From Terriglobia bacterium (GTDB lineage Bacteria > Acidobacteriota > Terriglobia > Terriglobales > Acidobacteriaceae): a stretch of DNA of 64,000 nucleotides. The notes beneath the pieces are model-generated. The model was not told where the DNA came from. It did not search any database and was given only the letters and a program-made list of their open reading frames with translations. The translations under genes and the position numbers were made by a program. The stretch lies in contig JAIQFH010000002.1 of NCBI GenBank assembly GCA_020073385.1, forward strand, positions 62,001-126,000, read 5' to 3'. Position 1 is the first letter of the stretch. The number at the start of each line of letters is the position of its first letter. Positions 51,667 through 61,484 of this stretch are shown one piece after another.

Positions 51667-53106
51667 ATGAGCGACCCCAAACACATCCACCTGATCGGCA
51701 TCTGCGGCACTGCCATGGCCTCCCTGGCCGGAATGCTCAAGCAGCGGGGACGTCGCGTCACCGGTTCCGATGCCGCCGCCTATCCGCCCATGTCGGATTT
51801 TCTCCGCGATCTCGGTATCCCGGTCGCCCAACCGTTCGATCCCAAGAATCTAGAACCAAAGCCAGACTTAGTAGTCGTGGGCAACGCCATCTCCCGCGGC
51901 AATGTCGAACTTGAGCACATCCTCGATCAACGCATTCCTTTCTGCTCGCTGCCGCAGTTGCTGCACGACGAATTCCTGCGCGGCAAGGAAGTGCTCGTCG
52001 TTGCCGGAACGCACGGCAAGACCACGACGACCTCGATGCTCGCCTGGATCTTCCATCACGCCGGCCTCGACCCCTCGTTCCTCATCGGCGGGATCGCCGA
52101 AAATTTCGGATCGAGCTTTCATCTCGGCCAGGGCAAGCACTTCATCCTTGAAGGCGACGAGTACGACACCGCGTTCTTCGACAAGGGGCCGAAATTTCTC
52201 CACTACTTTCCCGACTCCGTCATTCTCACCTCAGTCGAGTTCGATCATGCCGACATCTACAAGGATCTTGATGCAGTCGAGACCGCATTCAAGCGCCTGG
52301 TGAACCTGGTCCCGCGCCGCGGAAGCATCGTTGCTTTCGATGGGGCCGTCGGGGAGTCGACCGAAAGCCCAAGTCTTGAGCGTTGTCTGGCCAAGGCCTT
52401 CTGCCCCGTGGAGCGATATGGAACCAGCCCCCGAGCGAACTGGAGAGTCACGAACCTTCGTCTTGATCCCGACGGCACGAGTTGGACCGTCCTTCGCAAT
52501 GGCCAGTCTTGGACTGATTTGAAGTTCTCGCTGGCTGGCGAATACAACGTGTGGAACGCCACAGCCGCGGCCGCTCTCGCCTCATCCTGTGGTGTGTCGA
52601 AGGAAGCAATCGCTGATGCGCTCAAGACTTTCAGGAGTGTGAAGCGCCGCCTCGAAGTGAAAGCCCAGGTGAACGGCATCACCATTATCGACGACTTCGC
52701 GCATCATCCCACCGCGATTGCAGGAACGCTGAAGGCGCTTCGCGGCCGTTATCCGGGGTCGCGTCTGTGGGCCGTTCTCGAGCCGCGCTCCAACACCCTG
52801 CGCCGCCGCGTGCTGCAAAGCGATCTCGCCCGCAGCCTTGCGGGTGCAGATGAAGTGATCGTCGCCAACGTCTTCCGCTCCGATGCCATACCTGAGAATG
52901 AGCGCCTGGAATTGCCGGCCCTCGCGGCCGAGATCAAGCAAAATGGCCGCCCGGTGCGCCTTCTGGCCGATGCGGACGGGATTGTCCAAACCATCGCTCC
53001 GGAACTCCGCAGCGGAGACGTCGTCGCCATCCTCTCCAACGGTGGCTTCGGCGGCATCTACGAGAAGCTCCCAGCACGCCTCCGCGAGCTGGCAAATCGA
53101 AAATGA
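51667..53106 (+). CDS. mpl: UDP-MurNAc:tripeptide ligase (Mpl)
   Basis: A 479-residue Mur ligase. HIHLIGICGTAMASLAGMLKQRG is the N-terminal nucleotide fold of Mpl, VVAGTHGKTTTTSMLAWI the ATP P-loop, FILEGDEYDTAFFDKGPKFLHYFPD is diagnostic for Mpl against MurC, and DDFAHHPTAI belongs to the C-terminal domain. It reattaches recovered L-Ala-D-Glu-mDAP to UDP-MurNAc. Together with dapF and ldcA it makes a DAP/murein-recycling cluster. The stop overlaps the next ATG (ATGA). Confidence 0.92.
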   Translation: MSDPKHIHLIGICGTAMASLAGMLKQRGRRVTGSDAAAYPPMSDFLRDLGIPVAQPFDPKNLEPKPDLVVVGNAISRGNVELEHILDQRIPFCSLPQLLHDEFLRGKEVLVVAGTHGKTTTTSMLAWIFHHAGLDPSFLIGGIAENFGSSFHLGQGKHFILEGDEYDTAFFDKGPKFLHYFPDSVILTSVEFDHADIYKDLDAVETAFKRLVNLVPRRGSIVAFDGAVGESTESPSLERCLAKAFCPVERYGTSPRANWRVTNLRLDPDGTSWTVLRNGQSWTDLKFSLAGEYNVWNATAAAALASSCGVSKEAIADALKTFRSVKRRLEVKAQVNGITIIDDFAHHPTAIAGTLKALRGRYPGSRLWAVLEPRSNTLRRRVLQSDLARSLAGADEVIVANVFRSDAIPENERLELPALAAEIKQNGRPVRLLADADGIVQTIAPELRSGDVVAILSNGGFGGIYEKLPARLRELANRK

Positions 53107-54905
53107 TAACTCACGCCATCCGCCGCGCCCTACAGGTCGCACTTTGTTTCGCGATTCTCGCGACTTTCTCTGGTGCCTCCGACGTTTCTTACACCGTCTC
53201 TCTCGATTCTCCCGAGCAGCATCTGGTGCAGGTACAGATCATCCTGCCTCCCGGACCGGCGACGCGCGAACTCCAGTTTCCCGTGTGGAACGCGCTGTAC
53301 CAGGTTCGCGACTTCGCCCAATTCGTGAACTGGGTTCGCGCCAAAGACCGCGCCGGAAACAGTCTTGTGATTCGGCAGGCGAACGACAGCCGCTGGCAAC
53401 TCGATGGCGCCGCCGATGGGGCGATTGTTGAATATCAAGTCTACGTCGATTCATTCGGTCCATTCGGCGCCCAGCTTAATTCTCACCATGCTTTCTTGAA
53501 CCTTGCTCAAGTCCTGATGTACCCCGTCGACGTCCGCAACACGCCCTTAACGATTGGTTTCAGCCACGTGCCCAGCGATTGGCACATCGCCACACCCTTG
53601 CAGCCTGTGTCTGGCTCCTATAGCGCCGAGAACTATGACCGGCTCGTCGACTCACCGGTCGAAATGAGTGCGTTTCATGACCTCAGCTTCGACGAGGCCG
53701 GTGGCCACTTCCGCGTGATCATCGACGCCGACGCTACCGACTACGACTCCGCCAAGATTGTCGGCAATCTCCACAAAATCGTAGCCGCCGCAACTTCCTG
53801 GATGAACGATCGCCCCTTCGACACCTACACGTTCTTCTACCACTTTCCCCGCGGCCCCGCCGGTGGAGGCATGGAGCACGCCTACTCCACGGCGATCGAC
53901 CTGAACGCTGCAACCATCCAGCGCAGTCTCTATCCGTTCAACTCTGTGACGTCTCACGAATTCTTCCATCTGTGGAACGTCAAGCGGATTCGCCCGCAAA
54001 CCCTCGAGCCCATCGACTACACCCGGGAAAACTTCACCCGCGCCCTGTGGTTCAGCGAGGGAGTGACCAGCACAGCCGAGGAGATCATCCAGCTTCGTGC
54101 TGGCCTAATCGAAGAGAAGCAGTTTGTGGCGCGCCTGGGCGAGCAGATCTCTGAGCTCGAGAACCGCCCCGCGCACCTGACGCAATCGGCGGAGGAATCG
54201 AGCCTCGATGCGTGGCTCGAAGGAGTCGACTACTATCGCCGTCCCGAGCGCAGCATCTCCTACTACAACAAAGGGGAACTGCTTGGCTTTATGCTCGATC
54301 TCGCTATTCGCGGCGCGAGTCACGACCGCGCCTCGCTGCGCGAACTTTTTCAATGGATGAACGCGAACTACGCCAAGAAAGGACGTTTCTTCGACGATTC
54401 CAACGGAGTGCGCGAGGCCGCCGAAGCCGTCAGCCACGCCGATCTCGGCTGGTTCTTCACGAAATATGTGTCGGGCAGGGAAGAGATCCCGTGGAATGAC
54501 TTCCTGCGTTACGTGGGTCTGCATGCCGAGCAGTTATCGATCAGCATTCCGGATCCGGGATTTATCGCTTCCCGGAATTTCGATGGACCCATGTCGGTCA
54601 TCGCGGTCACGCCCCGCGGCGACGCTGAGCGCGCCGGACTGCAGGTTGGCGACATCATCACCGCGATTCAGGGCAAGCCCGCGAGCGAAGAATCCAACCA
54701 GCAGTTGTCCCGGCTGAATTCGGGAGAGACCATCTCAATCAAAATTCGCTCTCGTGGTCCCGAGCGTGAACTGCAATGGAAGGTGGCTGCGCGCCAGGAA
54801 ATTTCCTATCGGGTAAGCGATGTTGATCACATCACACCCGAGCAACAGGCACGCCGCGCGGCCTGGCTCAAAGGAGAGGCGGAAACCGGGGTTCCAGCGC
54901 CATGA
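53103..54905 (+). CDS. M61 family metallopeptidase with PDZ domain
   Basis: A 600-residue exported protein with a signal peptide (ALQVALCFAILATFSGA). After an N-terminal beta domain, the M61 catalytic part shows VTSHEFFHLWNVKRIRPQTLEP (HExxH) and ALWFSEGVTS with the third ligand Glu. A C-terminal PDZ spans about residues 510-575 (GDAERAGLQVGDIITAIQGKP). Related glycyl aminopeptidases cut N-terminal Gly or Ala. It overlaps mpl and plsC by four bases each. Confidence 0.9.
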   Translation: MITHAIRRALQVALCFAILATFSGASDVSYTVSLDSPEQHLVQVQIILPPGPATRELQFPVWNALYQVRDFAQFVNWVRAKDRAGNSLVIRQANDSRWQLDGAADGAIVEYQVYVDSFGPFGAQLNSHHAFLNLAQVLMYPVDVRNTPLTIGFSHVPSDWHIATPLQPVSGSYSAENYDRLVDSPVEMSAFHDLSFDEAGGHFRVIIDADATDYDSAKIVGNLHKIVAAATSWMNDRPFDTYTFFYHFPRGPAGGGMEHAYSTAIDLNAATIQRSLYPFNSVTSHEFFHLWNVKRIRPQTLEPIDYTRENFTRALWFSEGVTSTAEEIIQLRAGLIEEKQFVARLGEQISELENRPAHLTQSAEESSLDAWLEGVDYYRRPERSISYYNKGELLGFMLDLAIRGASHDRASLRELFQWMNANYAKKGRFFDDSNGVREAAEAVSHADLGWFFTKYVSGREEIPWNDFLRYVGLHAEQLSISIPDPGFIASRNFDGPMSVIAVTPRGDAERAGLQVGDIITAIQGKPASEESNQQLSRLNSGETISIKIRSRGPERELQWKVAARQEISYRVSDVDHITPEQQARRAAWLKGEAETGVPAP

Positions 54906-55654
54906 TCCGCACCATTCTCATGCTGACCTTCTGGGGCGTCGCCGCTCCAGTCGCCGCTTTGATCGGATTTCCCTGGACGTTGCTGACCAGCGACGTCCGT
55001 TTGCTCTATGGCATGTTCATGTTTGGAGCTCGTACAGGAATCCGTATTGCCGGTGTTCGCGTCGAGCCCGTCGGCCTCAATCGCTTCGACCACTCCCGCA
55101 GCTACATCTTCATGACCAACCACGTTTCGAATCTCGACCCGCCGATCCAGGTTCCGCTGATTCCGCGGCGAACTTCGGTCATGGTGAAGAAGGAACTGTT
55201 CAAAACGCCGATTCTAGGTGCAGCCATGCGAATGGGATCGCTCGTCCCGGTCGACCGCGGCAATCGCGATGCCGGCATTGACGCTGTTCGCGCCGCTAAA
55301 GACGTCGTGAATCAGGGCCTGAACATGATCATCTACGTGGAAGGCAAGCGCTCCTTCGACGGCAAACTGCTCCCATTCAAGAAGGGTCCCTTCTACCTGG
55401 CGATGGAGTGTGGTCTGCCAGTCATTCCCATGACGATTGTGGGAACGCACTACGCCATGCCGAAAGCGAGATTCGCGGTCAAGCCCACCAAGGTGCAGGT
55501 GATCTTTCATTCTCCGATTGAGCCCAAAGATTTTGGCAGTCGTGAGTGTTTGATGGAGAAAGTTCGGTCCGTGATCGAAGCCGGACTGCCGGAAGAGTAC
55601 CGCACAAAATCACTCACCTCAGAGGACACAGAGGTGCACAGAGATCCTCTGTGA
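54902..55654 (+). CDS. plsC: 1-acylglycerol-3-phosphate O-acyltransferase
   Basis: A 250-residue acyltransferase. The membrane-associated N-terminus precedes the catalytic TNHVSNLDPP (H-x4-D), then RRTSVMVKKELFK, and EGKRSFDGKLLPFKKGPFYLAM as the substrate motif. It makes phosphatidic acid. The last residues (LTSEDTEVHRDPL) come from a word repeat CAGAGGACACAGAGG, so the native C-terminus has been replaced or extended. Start overlaps the M61 stop. Confidence 0.88.
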   Translation: MIRTILMLTFWGVAAPVAALIGFPWTLLTSDVRLLYGMFMFGARTGIRIAGVRVEPVGLNRFDHSRSYIFMTNHVSNLDPPIQVPLIPRRTSVMVKKELFKTPILGAAMRMGSLVPVDRGNRDAGIDAVRAAKDVVNQGLNMIIYVEGKRSFDGKLLPFKKGPFYLAMECGLPVIPMTIVGTHYAMPKARFAVKPTKVQVIFHSPIEPKDFGSRECLMEKVRSVIEAGLPEEYRTKSLTSEDTEVHRDPL

Positions 55655-55672
55655 TCCTCTGTGTCCTCCGTG
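55618..55672. repeat. Inverted word repeat, CAGAGGACACAGAGG family
   Basis: Left arm CTCAGAGGACACAGAGG (55618-55634) faces right arm CCTCTGTGTCCTCCGTGG (55656-55673) with an extra ATCCTCTGTG. The left part is translated as the plsC tail, and the right end touches the stop of lpxD. Confidence 0.8.
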
Positions 55673-55673
55673 G

Positions 55674-56678
55674 TTATTCTTTTGCTTTTTGGCTGCGCAC
55701 CGCCCGCACAATTTCCGGCAGTCGCGGAAGAATCGCCGAATACTTCAGCCACAGCTTGTGATCGACCGCCGGCGCTCCGCTCACCAGCGCTCCCGCAGCA
55801 ATGTCATGCGCCACTCCACTTTGCGGCGTGACGATCGCGTTGTCCCCGACCTTGCAGTGTCCGACAACTCCCACTTGCCCCGTCAAGATCACGCGATTGC
55901 CGATCACCGTCGATCCCGCAATCCCGACCTGCGAGCAGAGCAGCGCGTCTTCGCCCACGGTTGAGCCGTGCCCGACCTGCACCAGGTTGTCGAGCTTAGC
56001 ACCGCGCTTGATGCGGGTCTCGCCCACGCTTGCCCGGTCGATGCAGGAATTTGCCTGCACCTCCACATTGTCTTCAATCACCACCGGCGCAGGCTGTGGA
56101 ATTTTGTGCCAATGTCCCTCAGCGGTGCGGGCAAAGCCGAACCCGTCGCTGCCGATCACCACGCCGTTGTGCAGCAGCACGTTGTTGCCGATGCAACAGT
56201 TCTCGCGTACCGCAGCATGAGAGTGCGCGAAGAAGTTGTCGCCGATCTTCACCCCGCGATAGATCACCACATGCGCCAGCAGCACGGCATTGGCCCCGAT
56301 CTCGACCCCTTCGTCGATCACGACGTAAGGCCCGATGTGCGCATTCGCTCCAACCCGCGCACTCGCATGCACGATCGCCGTAGGATGTACTCCCGGCGCG
56401 TACCACAGCGGCGCATGAAACAGTTCCAGTGCCCGCGCAAACGAGAGATACGGATCCTTCGCCCGCAGCATGGCCGCCGAAATGGCAGGGAAGTCCTCAC
56501 TGACGATGACCGCCGACGCCCGCGTCGTCCGCGCCGCCGCCGCATATTTCGGATTGGAAACGAATGTCAGGTCCCCGGGCCCAGCCTGTTCAATCCCATT
56601 AAGCCCGCGAATCTCCGTGTCCGGAGACCCATTCTCAAGACGCACTTCAAGCGCTGCAGCAATGGCAGAGAGTTTCAT
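55674..56678 (-). CDS. lpxD: UDP-3-O-(3-hydroxyacyl)glucosamine N-acyltransferase
   Basis: A 334-residue left-handed beta-helix enzyme from [17 protein letters not shown]. The N-terminal uridine-binding part is followed by hexapeptide repeats ([51 protein letters not shown]) and the His-containing catalytic stretch. It adds the N-acyl chain in lipid A synthesis, so the host is predicted to make an LPS-type outer membrane. lpxA/B/C and fabZ are not adjacent; the gene is isolated and convergent with plsC. Confidence 0.92.
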   Translation of the reverse strand: MKLSAIAAALEVRLENGSPDTEIRGLNGIEQAGPGDLTFVSNPKYAAAARTTRASAVIVSEDFPAISAAMLRAKDPYLSFARALELFHAPLWYAPGVHPTAIVHASARVGANAHIGPYVVIDEGVEIGANAVLLAHVVIYRGVKIGDNFFAHSHAAVRENCCIGNNVLLHNGVVIGSDGFGFARTAEGHWHKIPQPAPVVIEDNVEVQANSCIDRASVGETRIKRGAKLDNLVQVGHGSTVGEDALLCSQVGIAGSTVIGNRVILTGQVGVVGHCKVGDNAIVTPQSGVAHDIAAGALVSGAPAVDHKLWLKYSAILPRLPEIVRAVRSQKAKE

Positions 56679-56788
56679 TGGATGATGTGGAGCGATGCCG
56701 AGGTAAATCGTACACCACAGACAACCACTTCCCGCCAAGGTTGAAGAAAGTGGGCGGTTGAGAGGCGACCGATGAGTAATTCTTTTCT

Positions 56789-59700
56789 CTACTTGACAAC
56801 CAGTGTGAACGAGCCTTGCTGCGTGATTCCGCCGGAAGTCGCGGTCACCGTCACCCTATAGGTTCCGGCCGGTGTTCCCGGATCTTGATGTGAGTGACTG
56901 CCTCCACCACCCCCACAGGCCGGCACCATGACGAGCGCAAGAAGCACCATTAGCCCTGCGATAGCGTTCCAGCGGCGGCGTTGCGGCACAGCGACGAGAA
57001 AAATTGCTAATGGCAACCCACCTCCGAAGAGCACAGCGTAGTAATAACGCCGCTCATTGGAGTGTAGCAGCACAGTGTGCGGCGCACTGGTGGTAATCAG
57101 GATGTTGGTGAGCACCACGTTGTTCGGTCCTTGCCCGGTCGCTGATGCTGAAGCGCAAGTTGTTTCCAAAGGCAGCCCGGCGCACGTGAAAGTAATCGCC
57201 GTCGTGAAGTTGCTGGACGCGATGATCCCAACGGTGGTCGTTCCCGAAAGGCCGGGACTGGTAATCGACACGTTTGTCGGCCCGGATACTCCGGCAAATC
57301 CAGGCTGGATGGTAAATGTTACCGGGGCGGTGCTGCTGCTGGTTGAGAAACTCGGATCGCCTCCATAACTGGCCGAGATGCTGTGGTTCCCCGCATCGAA
57401 GCTGATGATTCCGTCGCCGATAGAGGTGTTCCCTTGGCTGTTGAGCAAAGGATTGCTGACAACCTGAACCGGTGGGTTCACCTGCGGATTGATCGTCGGC
57501 AGTGGGCCAAAGGTGTCGGTGAATGTCACCGCTCCAGTTGGGGTTCCCTTTCCAGAGTTCCCCGCGACGTCTGCCCGCACAAACACAAGACTGCCGAATG
57601 GGTAAGGGCTTGTCACCGGATTTCCGTTAAGAGTGAAAGCTTGCAAGGTCAAAGTCGTTTTGCTCGGTTCGGGATTCACGAAGACCTGGATGAAGTTCGA
57701 ATCACTCGGAGCATAGATGCCGTCGCCGCTGTAGTGCGCAGATATGTAATAGCCGCCAGCAGGCCCTTGCGGTATTGAATTGGTCGAACCGTTCGCGTGC
57801 CCTGCAGAATTCAAGGGAAACAGATCAAGCGTACTGAGACCGGGACCCATCTGGTACGAGGCATGCAGAGTGACATTGCCAGTGGGCGTCGTTGTCCCCG
57901 AATTCGGAGTGACCGTGGCGTCCACGGTAACCGATTGACCGTGCGTAATAGTTATGGGACTAGTGCCACTGTTCAGAGTGAGCGCGGTGGTTGTAGGGTT
58001 GAATTTTACTGAGTTCCAGTTGCTGATCAGGTTCGCGACGTTGACAGACCCCAGTCCAGTGGCCAGGTCATATCCTGTTTGGGCCTGGTAAAGTGAGCCG
58101 ACTTCACCCGGAACTACGTTGTTCCCCACCGTTACATCATGGAAGATGCATGTGTTGGCGGGAGGAGTAGTGGTGCTCGAACCGTTACAGCTTGCCGGAT
58201 AGATGTGCGCCGCAGCCTGACTCTCCGCGAGTTGATACAAGACATAGTTCGCCTGACCCTGCCGGCCTCCAGCACTCTGGTCCACCAACGCCATAATCCC
58301 GGCAAACGACGGAGCCGCTGCCGATGTTCCCCCGATGAAGTAAACCGAGATAAAGTTTTGGCTGTCCGGAACGCAGGACGCTTCCATGCACAGAAGATAC
58401 GGATTGTGGATCGCAGAGGTTAGAGATACGTCCGGCAGATCGCGTACATTGTCTTGTGGAATGCCCAGTCCGGTGCCGGATTGCCAGGTAGGCTTCGGCA
58501 CGCCGGGGGTTGTGCCGCCGGCTCCGATATTTCCCGCACTGGCGCCGCCGCTGCCCGACCAGAGTCCATTCGTCGGGCTGCTTTCGTTCCAGACATTTTC
58601 GGGAATATACGAGATCGCGGTTTCCGAGAGGGGTGTCGTGGACAACCAATATTGGCTCGGGTTGGCAGTGTCATTAAAAATAGTTCCGCCGACAGCGATG
58701 TTGAATGCGGTCGACGCCAGCGCATTGACAGAGACAGGATTTGTTGCCGGAGGATTACCGGGATCGTCACAGCCCTCCGCTCCGTTGTCACCAGCGGAAA
58801 CGAAATAGGTGATGCCTTGGGCGGCTGCTTGTTCTGCTAGCGCACTAATCCCTTGAAGCCGTGCATCGGTTTGAAAATACTCGCAGGAGCCGAAGCTTTC
58901 GGTCATGATGTCGGCGAGATTGTTCTCGACGATATACAACTCCGAAAGATCGATTCCGTCAGTGGTATTCGTGCCACCCGAAATCACAAAATCCACCGTC
59001 GCGCCCGGCGCAATCGCGCCAGACCACGTGGCATCCAGAGTGGCCTCGCTTTCCTCGCCGCCCCCCGCATTTCCCGGATCAGGCCCATCGAAAATAAGAT
59101 TGAGGTTGGCTCCTCCGAAAGTATTCATGCCTGACCCGACGACACTCCGGAAATTCTGAATGTCCTGGCCGTTGTTAAACAGATCATTGCGGCCGACCAC
59201 GCCGATCGTGATTCCAACTCCGGACCAGGGATTGTAGGCGGGAGTTGTGAGGTTGTAGATCGTCGCAAAGTCCTGCGGTTCGAGAGCATGAATGGGAGGG
59301 CTGGACGGGAATGTCACGTACCGTTTGCCCTTAGTCTCGACGACTTGCGCCGTCACCGGTTCCTTCACGAGACGGCTTGCCGGCTTGCTTATGAAATTGT
59401 GCAGTGTGAGTACACCCTTGACCGCCGGCGTAAGCGCCGCCGGAATGCTCGGGTCGCTCGCGTTGGCCCAGTGCTGCTCGCCATTGACCACGTACTTATG
59501 AATGCTGGTGTGGAATGCTTCCTGCACCTGGCTCGCCGAGCCGGAGAACTCCAGCACGGTGCGTCCCTTGGTCGATCCCACCTGGAAGCCGTGCGACTGC
59601 AGCCACGACGTGATCATCTGCATGTCAGCGTCGGTCGGTCCGAATTGCGCGCCGAATTGTTCCGGCGTCACCCATTTGTGGTAGCGAGGAGAGCTCTTGT

Positions 59701-60028
59701 CCTGCTGATCATCGAGCAGTTTGCGGAGGGCGGTCTCCTGCTCGTCGCTGCGTTTCAAAACCAGCAGCATCCGTTCCATGGGTAGGCTGGCTGGGGCCGT
59801 GCCGAGATCGAACTCGCGCCGCGCCAGCGGATGCGTGTTGCCCTTCAGGACCGTCAACCGCGACTCGTCGAGAGCCTCGGTAATCAGCGGTCGGGGAGTT
59901 GCCACGACGAGTTGTGCCTGTTCCTGCGCGGCTGCCAACTGGGTGAGAAATGTGGTTCCGAGAACTGCGGCCAGAGTTATGCAGACTGAGACGAGGGGCT
60001 TTCCAAAAGACGAGGGGAGAGCGCGCAT
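56789..60028 (-). CDS. S53 sedolisin with Ig-like repeats and C-terminal anchor
   Basis: A 1079-residue exported protease. Signal 1-35; activation prodomain about 45-215; catalytic domain about 250-680 with Glu328 and Asp332 in [11 protein letters not shown], the oxyanion Asp in [12 protein letters not shown] and nucleophile Ser569 in [12 protein letters not shown]. Two or three bacterial Ig-like repeats follow ([25 protein letters not shown]). Near the end come a hydrophobic helix ([14 protein letters not shown]), then [10 protein letters not shown] with a Cys and a short beta domain. Sedolisins act at acidic pH, suiting a soil acidobacterium. It is divergent from the HAF gene. Confidence 0.9.
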   Translation of the reverse strand: MRALPSSFGKPLVSVCITLAAVLGTTFLTQLAAAQEQAQLVVATPRPLITEALDESRLTVLKGNTHPLARREFDLGTAPASLPMERMLLVLKRSDEQETALRKLLDDQQDKSSPRYHKWVTPEQFGAQFGPTDADMQMITSWLQSHGFQVGSTKGRTVLEFSGSASQVQEAFHTSIHKYVVNGEQHWANASDPSIPAALTPAVKGVLTLHNFISKPASRLVKEPVTAQVVETKGKRYVTFPSSPPIHALEPQDFATIYNLTTPAYNPWSGVGITIGVVGRNDLFNNGQDIQNFRSVVGSGMNTFGGANLNLIFDGPDPGNAGGGEESEATLDATWSGAIAPGATVDFVISGGTNTTDGIDLSELYIVENNLADIMTESFGSCEYFQTDARLQGISALAEQAAAQGITYFVSAGDNGAEGCDDPGNPPATNPVSVNALASTAFNIAVGGTIFNDTANPSQYWLSTTPLSETAISYIPENVWNESSPTNGLWSGSGGASAGNIGAGGTTPGVPKPTWQSGTGLGIPQDNVRDLPDVSLTSAIHNPYLLCMEASCVPDSQNFISVYFIGGTSAAAPSFAGIMALVDQSAGGRQGQANYVLYQLAESQAAAHIYPASCNGSSTTTPPANTCIFHDVTVGNNVVPGEVGSLYQAQTGYDLATGLGSVNVANLISNWNSVKFNPTTTALTLNSGTSPITITHGQSVTVDATVTPNSGTTTPTGNVTLHASYQMGPGLSTLDLFPLNSAGHANGSTNSIPQGPAGGYYISAHYSGDGIYAPSDSNFIQVFVNPEPSKTTLTLQAFTLNGNPVTSPYPFGSLVFVRADVAGNSGKGTPTGAVTFTDTFGPLPTINPQVNPPVQVVSNPLLNSQGNTSIGDGIISFDAGNHSISASYGGDPSFSTSSSTAPVTFTIQPGFAGVSGPTNVSITSPGLSGTTTVGIIASSNFTTAITFTCAGLPLETTCASASATGQGPNNVVLTNILITTSAPHTVLLHSNERRYYYAVLFGGGLPLAIFLVAVPQRRRWNAIAGLMVLLALVMVPACGGGGGSHSHQDPGTPAGTYRVTVTATSGGITQQGSFTLVVK

Positions 60029-60312
60029 TGATCACACCTCTACCTGGGATCACACAACACCCTTCGAGATCGAACGGAACGGAGGAAGGAGGGAATTCCG
60101 CCAGGTCTCTTTCGGCCCAAGAGCCGTGGACCAGACACACTACAGCAAGAAGGCTCGTTTTTCAAATAGATTTACGTCGACCCCGGAGTCCGAATCGCGC
60201 GCTGGGATAGGGTTTCAGGCCTTACTTAAAGACTGTACTTGTGAGTCTTGGGGCTGCAATACGCCGATGCCATACTGGCATTTCACAGTCCGTTCATATA
60301 GGGAGACAGTTC
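60029..60312. other. Divergent intergenic region between sedolisin and HAF genes
   Basis: 284 nt with promoters for both genes expected. I see no word repeat and no confident -35/-10 pair; GGGAG lies before the HAF ATG. Nothing else is identified. Confidence 0.4.
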
Positions 60313-61392
60313 ATGAGTTGTGCATCGGTAAAGATGTTGGCAGCATGTGTGTTGGCTTTTGCAGCGGCAGTATCGGCCCAGACTTACACCATCACCGACC
60401 TGGGCGTGCTCAAAGGCAAAAACGAAAGCAACGGTTTCTGGATCAACAATCTCGGTGACGTCGTCGGCTGTTCCGACACACAGACTTCGATGGGCTATCC
60501 GTGCACCGGCCTGGTTGCGGGACAGCACGCCTTCTACTGGAGGCGGGGCAAGGGGATGAAGGATCTGGGCACGCTCTCCGGCGGGTCGGTCAGCGGAGCC
60601 ATTGGTCTGAATGACTCGGGCGTCGCAGTCGGCTACTCGAACTTGAAAGGACAGCCTGCCACCAACTTCATCGCGGTGCAGTGGTCCTCAACCGGAGCCA
60701 TCAGCAATCTCGGCACGCTCGCCGGCGGTTCTTCCAGCGCGGCGTTCCAGATCAACTCTGCAGGTGAAGCGAGCGGAGACTCCTTCCTCAGCAGTGGAGT
60801 GGTCGATGCTACCCGGTGGAACAACAATAAGATCAATAATCTTGGCAAGTTAAAGAACGCAATCTTTACCGCCGGCCTCGCGATCAACGACAACGGCCTG
60901 ATCGTCGGCGAATCCGTTTTCAGCTACGGGCCGCCGTTCACATCGCACGGCTTTCTTTGGAACGGCTCCACCATGAAGGACCTGGGCACACTCTCGGGAG
61001 GCTTGACCAGCATGGCCAATGCGATCAATTCGCTGGGAGTCATCGTAGGGCAGTCAGACGGCATCAGCACACTCGGGCACTGGCATGCGGTCAAGTGGGA
61101 CGCATCCGGCAAAATTAAAGACCTGGGCGTGCTGCAGGGCGGGACGTATAGCGTTGCTTTTGGCGTGAACGATTCGGATGTCGTCGTGGGCTACGGCAAT
61201 ATTGCGAACAATGCCCCGCACGCCATGATCTGGACGGCGGCGCACGGGATGAGGGACTTGAACGCACTGATCCCCGCGAATTCAGGATGGACGCTGATCA
61301 ACGCCAACGCCATCAATAACGTCGGCCAAATCACCGGCTACGGCAGCAAGAACGGCCACAACCACGCGTTTGTGCTGACGCCGGTGAACTAA
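60313..61392 (+). CDS. HAF-repeat secreted protein
   Basis: A 359-residue protein from MSCASVKMLAACVLAFAAAVSAQ, a Sec signal, with GGGAG eight bases upstream. The mature part is a row of about seven 40-residue HAF units, each with an INxxG-x-VVG core and ending HAFYW or similar: WINNLGDVVGCSDT, LNDSGVAVGYS, INSAGEASGDS, INDNGLIVGES, INSLGVIVGQS, VNDSDVVVGYG, INNVGQITGYG, and HAFVLTPVN at the end. HAF repeats are predicted beta-propellers on the cell surface or outside; ligands unknown. Confidence 0.9.
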   Translation: MSCASVKMLAACVLAFAAAVSAQTYTITDLGVLKGKNESNGFWINNLGDVVGCSDTQTSMGYPCTGLVAGQHAFYWRRGKGMKDLGTLSGGSVSGAIGLNDSGVAVGYSNLKGQPATNFIAVQWSSTGAISNLGTLAGGSSSAAFQINSAGEASGDSFLSSGVVDATRWNNNKINNLGKLKNAIFTAGLAINDNGLIVGESVFSYGPPFTSHGFLWNGSTMKDLGTLSGGLTSMANAINSLGVIVGQSDGISTLGHWHAVKWDASGKIKDLGVLQGGTYSVAFGVNDSDVVVGYGNIANNAPHAMIWTAAHGMRDLNALIPANSGWTLINANAINNVGQITGYGSKNGHNHAFVLTPVN

Positions 61393-61393
61393 A

Positions 61394-61432
61394 ACGGGCG
61401 TCAGGCGTCGGACCTCAGGCGTCAAGGCTTCC
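61394..61432. repeat. Word repeat, GGCGTCAGGCGTCGGACCTC family
   Basis: Tandem GGCGTCAGGCGTCGGACCTCAGGCGTCAAGG immediately after the HAF stop; same word family as 1026-1063 and 37533-37607. Confidence 0.6.
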
Positions 61433-61484
61433 TGCACACTAAGGCGGCCCCACGCTTCGTGATTTTCGAAGGATGGGAAACGCC

